A DNA stretch of 9,082 nucleotides, from assembly GCA_003542295.1 (NCBI GenBank), contig DPKX01000223.1, positions 286 to 9,367 on the forward strand, written 5' to 3'. Shown one piece after another: positions 6,902 to 9,082 of the stretch. Both the position numbers and the translations under genes were made by a program. This DNA comes from Candidatus Atribacter hydrocarboniphilus. GTDB lineage: Bacteria > Atribacterota > Atribacteria > Atribacterales > Atribacteraceae. The notes beneath the pieces were generated by a model. The model searched no databases. It was not told the DNA's origin and was given only the letters and a program-made list of their open reading frames with translations. The first letter of the stretch is position 1. Each line of letters opens with the position of its first letter.

Positions 6902-7774
6902 GTGCTAACTGACTTACTATCAAAGAAAAAATTGGTGCTCGATGGAGCCATGGGAACTCGTTTGCAAAAAGCCGGATTACCAGCTGGCCATCTTCCTGAT
7001 GAATGGAATATTTCTCACCCCGACGTGGTCTATAATATTATTCACAGCTATGTTGAAGCCGGTTCAGATATTGTCCAAACCAATACCTTTGGATCAAACC
7101 GCTTCATTCTTAAAAAATATGGTTTAGAAGGAAAAATCCGAGAAATTAACCAGAAAGCTGTTGAAATTGCCCGACAAGCTATAAACCCTTCTACTCTTCT
7201 GTGCGCGTCTTTGGGAACAGTCGGAGGTTTTATTGAACCTTATGGTGACCTTACCAAAAAAGACGTTCAAGATGTCATCAAAGAGCAAGTAGAAATTCTT
7301 CTTTCTGAAGGAATCGAAATTTTTAATTTAGAAACTTTTATATCATCAGTCGAGTCAATAGCTGCTACCGAAACAATTTTAGAACTGGGTGGTGAGGTTA
7401 TTTCAAGCTTTACTTATGAACTTCGAGAAGATGGGCGGTTTACCACGTTGATGGGCGAAACACCGGAAAAAATTGCCCACATTTTTCAATCCTATCCAAT
7501 CGCTGTTTTAGGCGCCAATTGCGGTACAGGTATGAAGCAAATGATTAAAATAGTGAGTGTATATCGATCACATTATCCTGGTTATCTTTTGTGTAAACCT
7601 AATGCCGGCATTCCGAAAGTTCAAGGTGACCAGGTCTTTTATAGCGAAACACCCGAAGATTTCGCTCAGGGCGCTAAAGAGCTCCTCGATTTGAATATAA
7701 ACATTGTTGGGGGATGTTGTGGAACTACCGAAAAACATATTCAAGCAATTGCCGAAGTCGTCCATAAAACATAA
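6902..7774 (+). CDS. Stand-alone homocysteine S-methyltransferase domain protein (MetH N-terminal-like)
   Basis: This protein moves a methyl group to homocysteine to make methionine, or a related thiol-methyl transfer, using a zinc-bound thiol. The barrel starts at LVLDGAMGTRLQ. It has VQTNTFGSNR and the three zinc cysteines: one in GANCG and two in GGCCGTT near the C-terminus. It corresponds to the first module of MetH only; the folate, B12 and reactivation domains are absent, so the methyl donor must come from another protein. I choose GTG 6902, which has AGGAG at 6890-6894 with 7-nt spacing. It gives 290 residues and an N-terminus that aligns well with MetH. Upstream in-frame TTG 6869 and ATG 6872 lack any ribosome site. 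It is divergent from the UroD-like gene's cluster, and a terminator follows at once. Confidence 0.9.
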   Translation: MLTDLLSKKKLVLDGAMGTRLQKAGLPAGHLPDEWNISHPDVVYNIIHSYVEAGSDIVQTNTFGSNRFILKKYGLEGKIREINQKAVEIARQAINPSTLLCASLGTVGGFIEPYGDLTKKDVQDVIKEQVEILLSEGIEIFNLETFISSVESIAATETILELGGEVISSFTYELREDGRFTTLMGETPEKIAHIFQSYPIAVLGANCGTGMKQMIKIVSVYRSHYPGYLLCKPNAGIPKVQGDQVFYSETPEDFAQGAKELLDLNINIVGGCCGTTEKHIQAIAEVVHKT

Positions 7775-7810
7775 AGCTGGTCTAAACCCAGACCGGCTTT
7801 ATGTTTTATT
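7766..7810 (+). terminator. Rho-independent terminator of the homocysteine methyltransferase gene
   Basis: Arms at 7766-7783 and 7790-7807 form an 18-bp stem with a 6-nt loop (AAACCC). The only imperfection is one T-G pair (7778 with 7795). On the plus strand this is a stable G-U pair; on the minus strand it would be an A-C mismatch, so the element is best read rightward. It ends in TTTT followed by ATT. The stop codon at 7772-7774 is inside the left arm. The A-rich left flank means it could also stop leftward transcripts from the small-gene side. Confidence 0.85.
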
Positions 7811-7829
7811 GCTCAACAAATTTCAGACC

Positions 7830-7997
7830 TTAGGATTTTTCTTTCTTTAAAGTAACTAAAACACCGATTAACCCTAAAATTATTTTTAACACTGCATGCC
7901 ATATCGGTTCAGTCCCTAATCCAATACCCGGAATAGCTCCTAAAATACCCATAATTAACAAAAGCCACGAATAAACCATAAGAAGCGTTTTATACAT
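7830..7997 (-). CDS. Small two-helix membrane protein, 55 aa, unknown function
   Basis: This complete small gene encodes MYKTLLMVYSW at its start and ends KKEKS. Two hydrophobic segments are evident, about residues 4-27 (ending with an AIPGIGLG turn) and 35-50, followed by a positively charged tail. That pattern fits two membrane helices with the tail in the cytoplasm. Translation signals are strong: GGGGAGGGAG lies just before ATG 7997, and the frame ends in TAA at 7830. A plausible promoter lies directly upstream, so it is probably its own unit or a weakly coupled second gene after mutY. I recognise no named family or catalytic residue. Its short length makes it easy to miss, but ribosome site, promoter and hydrophobic pattern together support a real gene. 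Confidence 0.75.
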   Translation of the reverse strand: MYKTLLMVYSWLLLIMGILGAIPGIGLGTEPIWHAVLKIILGLIGVLVTLKKEKS

Positions 7998-8002
7998 TTA
8001 TC

Positions 8003-8010
8003 TCCCTCCC
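8003..8010 (-). promoter_or_regulatory. Ribosome binding site of the 55-aa membrane protein
   Basis: Read leftward, GGGGAGGGAG lies within about 5-7 nt of ATG 7997. This near-ideal site in an otherwise AT-rich spacer is the main reason to treat the short frame as a gene. Confidence 0.65.
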
Positions 8011-8023
8011 CATAAAAAATATC

Positions 8024-8052
8024 TTTAAAACAGAATACAATATTCATGTAAA
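8024..8052 (-). promoter_or_regulatory. Candidate promoter of the 55-aa membrane protein gene
   Basis: Read leftward, TTTACA (8052-8047) is a five-of-six match to the -35 consensus. It is followed at the ideal 17 bp by TTTAAA (8029-8024), a four-of-six match to the -10. Transcription would start near 8017, giving a leader of about 20 nt that contains the ribosome site. Chance matches are likely in such AT-rich DNA, so this is tentative. Confidence 0.35.
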
Positions 8053-8157
8053 TCAGCAACTATTAATATTTATTAGAATTTTTTACGCTATATTTTTGAA
8101 AAGATTCATTTGGTAATATTTGGTTTTGATAACCGTCATATTCAGTTTTCTCAATTA

Positions 8158-8201
8158 GGAAAAACTTTCTTTTACAAATCGAACTAAATGGAAGAAAGTT
8201 T
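8158..8201 (-). terminator. Weak terminator-like stem-loop at the end of mutY
   Basis: Arms AAACTTTCTT and AAGAAAGTTT (8162-8171 and 8192-8201) can form a perfect 10-bp stem around a 20-nt loop that includes the mutY stop codon (8184-8186). Read leftward, the second arm runs into TTCC, giving a GTTTTTCC end. The stem is AT-rich and the loop long, so termination would be partial at best. Confidence 0.3.
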
Positions 8202-9082
8202 GGCTAACCTATCTATCAAACGACGGTTCGCAGCAGGTAAAGCATAAGCAGTGAGATCTTGCGGTTTAACCCAGCGATAGTCGGAAGCAAAATGGAGTAT
8301 TGGTGATTGATTTTCAGGAACTAATTTACAAAAATAGGCATGAAGAGTCACCGAAAAGTTAGTATATCCATGCTTCAAAGTTGTTATTTTTTCCCCCACT
8401 TGAATACTAAATTGAAGTTCTTCTTGAAATTCCCGAACTAAAGCATCCTCGGGTTTTTCCCCCTGGTTTATTTTTCCACCAGGGAATTCCCATAAATCTG
8501 CCATTAACCCGTTCCCAGGCCTTTGCTGTATAAAGAACAGTCCATCTTTGAGAAGAACTCCCACAGCTACCCGAATGGGAACTACCTTTTTTGAAGGAGG
8601 GATTACCGGTCTTTGTTCAACACATCCAAGATAAAAACTCAAACAAGGTTTTTGAACCGGACACTCATGACAAGCCGGAGATTTGGGTGTACAAATAAGC
8701 GCCCCTAATTCCATTAATGCCTGATTAAGCCATCGAGCCTTCCCGGGAAGAATCAGTTCTTCAGCTTTTTTCCAAATATAATTTTTGGTTTCTCTTTTTT
8801 CAACTGAATTTTCAATATTAAATATTCGAGCAAAAATCCGTATTACATTCCCATCAACCAGAGGATAATTTTGACTAAAGGCAATACTCATGATGGCACC
8901 CGCTGTATAAGGTCCTATCCCCGGAAGTTTAAGTAGCTCGTCGTGGTTTTTGGGAAAATGGCCACCATATTGACCTAAAATAATTTTCGAAGTTTTATGT
9001 ATAGATTTCACTCGGGAATAGTATCCCAATCCCCCCCAAAACCTCAACAACTCATCATAAGAAGCTATTGATAATGATTCAA
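8184..9082 (-). CDS. mutY: Adenine DNA glycosylase MutY with C-terminal Nudix domain (N-terminus beyond window)
   Basis: This base-excision repair enzyme removes adenine mispaired with 8-oxoguanine. The frame stays open to the right edge, so about 298 C-terminal residues are visible and roughly 60 N-terminal ones, including the catalytic Glu region, are missing. Visible features are WGGLGYYSR, the helix-hairpin-helix LPGIGPYTAGAI, the catalytic Asp in VDGNVIRIFARIF (codon near 8853-8855), and an iron-sulfur cluster with the exact C-x6-C-x2-C-x5-C spacing (8693 down to 8643). The C-terminal MutT-like domain carries WEFPGG and a nearly complete Nudix box (8409-8477, with REFQEE), while its last Gly is Gln. 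The FSH loop used for 8-oxoG recognition reads FSV. TTG 9050 is an internal codon, not the start. It seems unrelated to the sugar cluster. Confidence 0.95.
   Translation of the reverse strand, partial: ESLSIASYDELLRFWGGLGYYSRVKSIHKTSKIILGQYGGHFPKNHDELLKLPGIGPYTAGAIMSIAFSQNYPLVDGNVIRIFARIFNIENSVEKRETKNYIWKKAEELILPGKARWLNQALMELGALICTPKSPACHECPVQKPCLSFYLGCVEQRPVIPPSKKVVPIRVAVGVLLKDGLFFIQQRPGNGLMADLWEFPGGKINQGEKPEDALVREFQEELQFSIQVGEKITTLKHGYTNFSVTLHAYFCKLVPENQSPILHFASDYRWVKPQDLTAYALPAANRRLIDRLAKLSSI

Noticed and set aside
9048..9050. TTG as the start of a 288-residue MutY
   Set aside because: The frame continues upstream to the window edge with MutY-like residues (ASYDELL before RFWGG), and the essential N-terminal part would be missing from a protein started here.

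Overview
The window (about 40% GC by eye) reads as a chromosomal segment of an anaerobic or fermentative bacterium. The substrate-binding protein has an ordinary signal peptide with no lipobox cysteine. That favours a two-membrane cell with a periplasm over a Gram-positive cell, where such proteins are normally lipoproteins. The mix of a ribose-type sugar importer, an FGGY kinase, a UroD/MtaA-like protein, AT-rich spacers and strong AGGAGG-type ribosome sites would fit Atribacterota or a similar deep-branching lineage. This lineage guess is weak inference. No mobile element, CRISPR array, tRNA or rRNA was seen.

Layout. Positions 1-6607 hold one leftward (minus-strand) gene cluster. In transcription order it is: an FGGY carbohydrate kinase (6607-5078), a UroD/MtaA-like protein (4914-3790), a periplasmic sugar-binding protein (3691-2705), a first RbsC-type permease (2622-1654), a single-domain sugar ABC ATPase (1624-866), and a second, paralogous RbsC-type permease (839-<1, cut by the window edge). 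A 294-bp divergent spacer (6608-6901) separates this cluster from a rightward stand-alone homocysteine S-methyltransferase domain protein, best started at GTG 6902. That gene ends in a strong stem-loop terminator overlapping its stop codon. To the right, on the minus strand, are a 55-aa membrane protein (7830-7997) and an adenine DNA glycosylase MutY with a C-terminal Nudix domain (8184->9082), whose N-terminus is cut by the window edge.

How it fits together. The binding protein, two different permeases and the ATPase form a complete importer for a monosaccharide or polyol, and the kinase would trap the imported compound as a phosphate. The UroD/MtaA-like protein is the unexpected member. It keeps an H-x-C-G metal-site motif like that of corrinoid-linked methyltransferases and lies between the kinase and the binding protein. 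The gene divergent from this cluster is a zinc-dependent homocysteine methyltransferase domain resembling the first module of MetH. Together they suggest, without proving, that a methyl-transfer step is linked to uptake of this carbon source. The window contains no transcription regulator, no corrinoid-binding protein and no isomerase or aldolase, so the substrate cannot be named.
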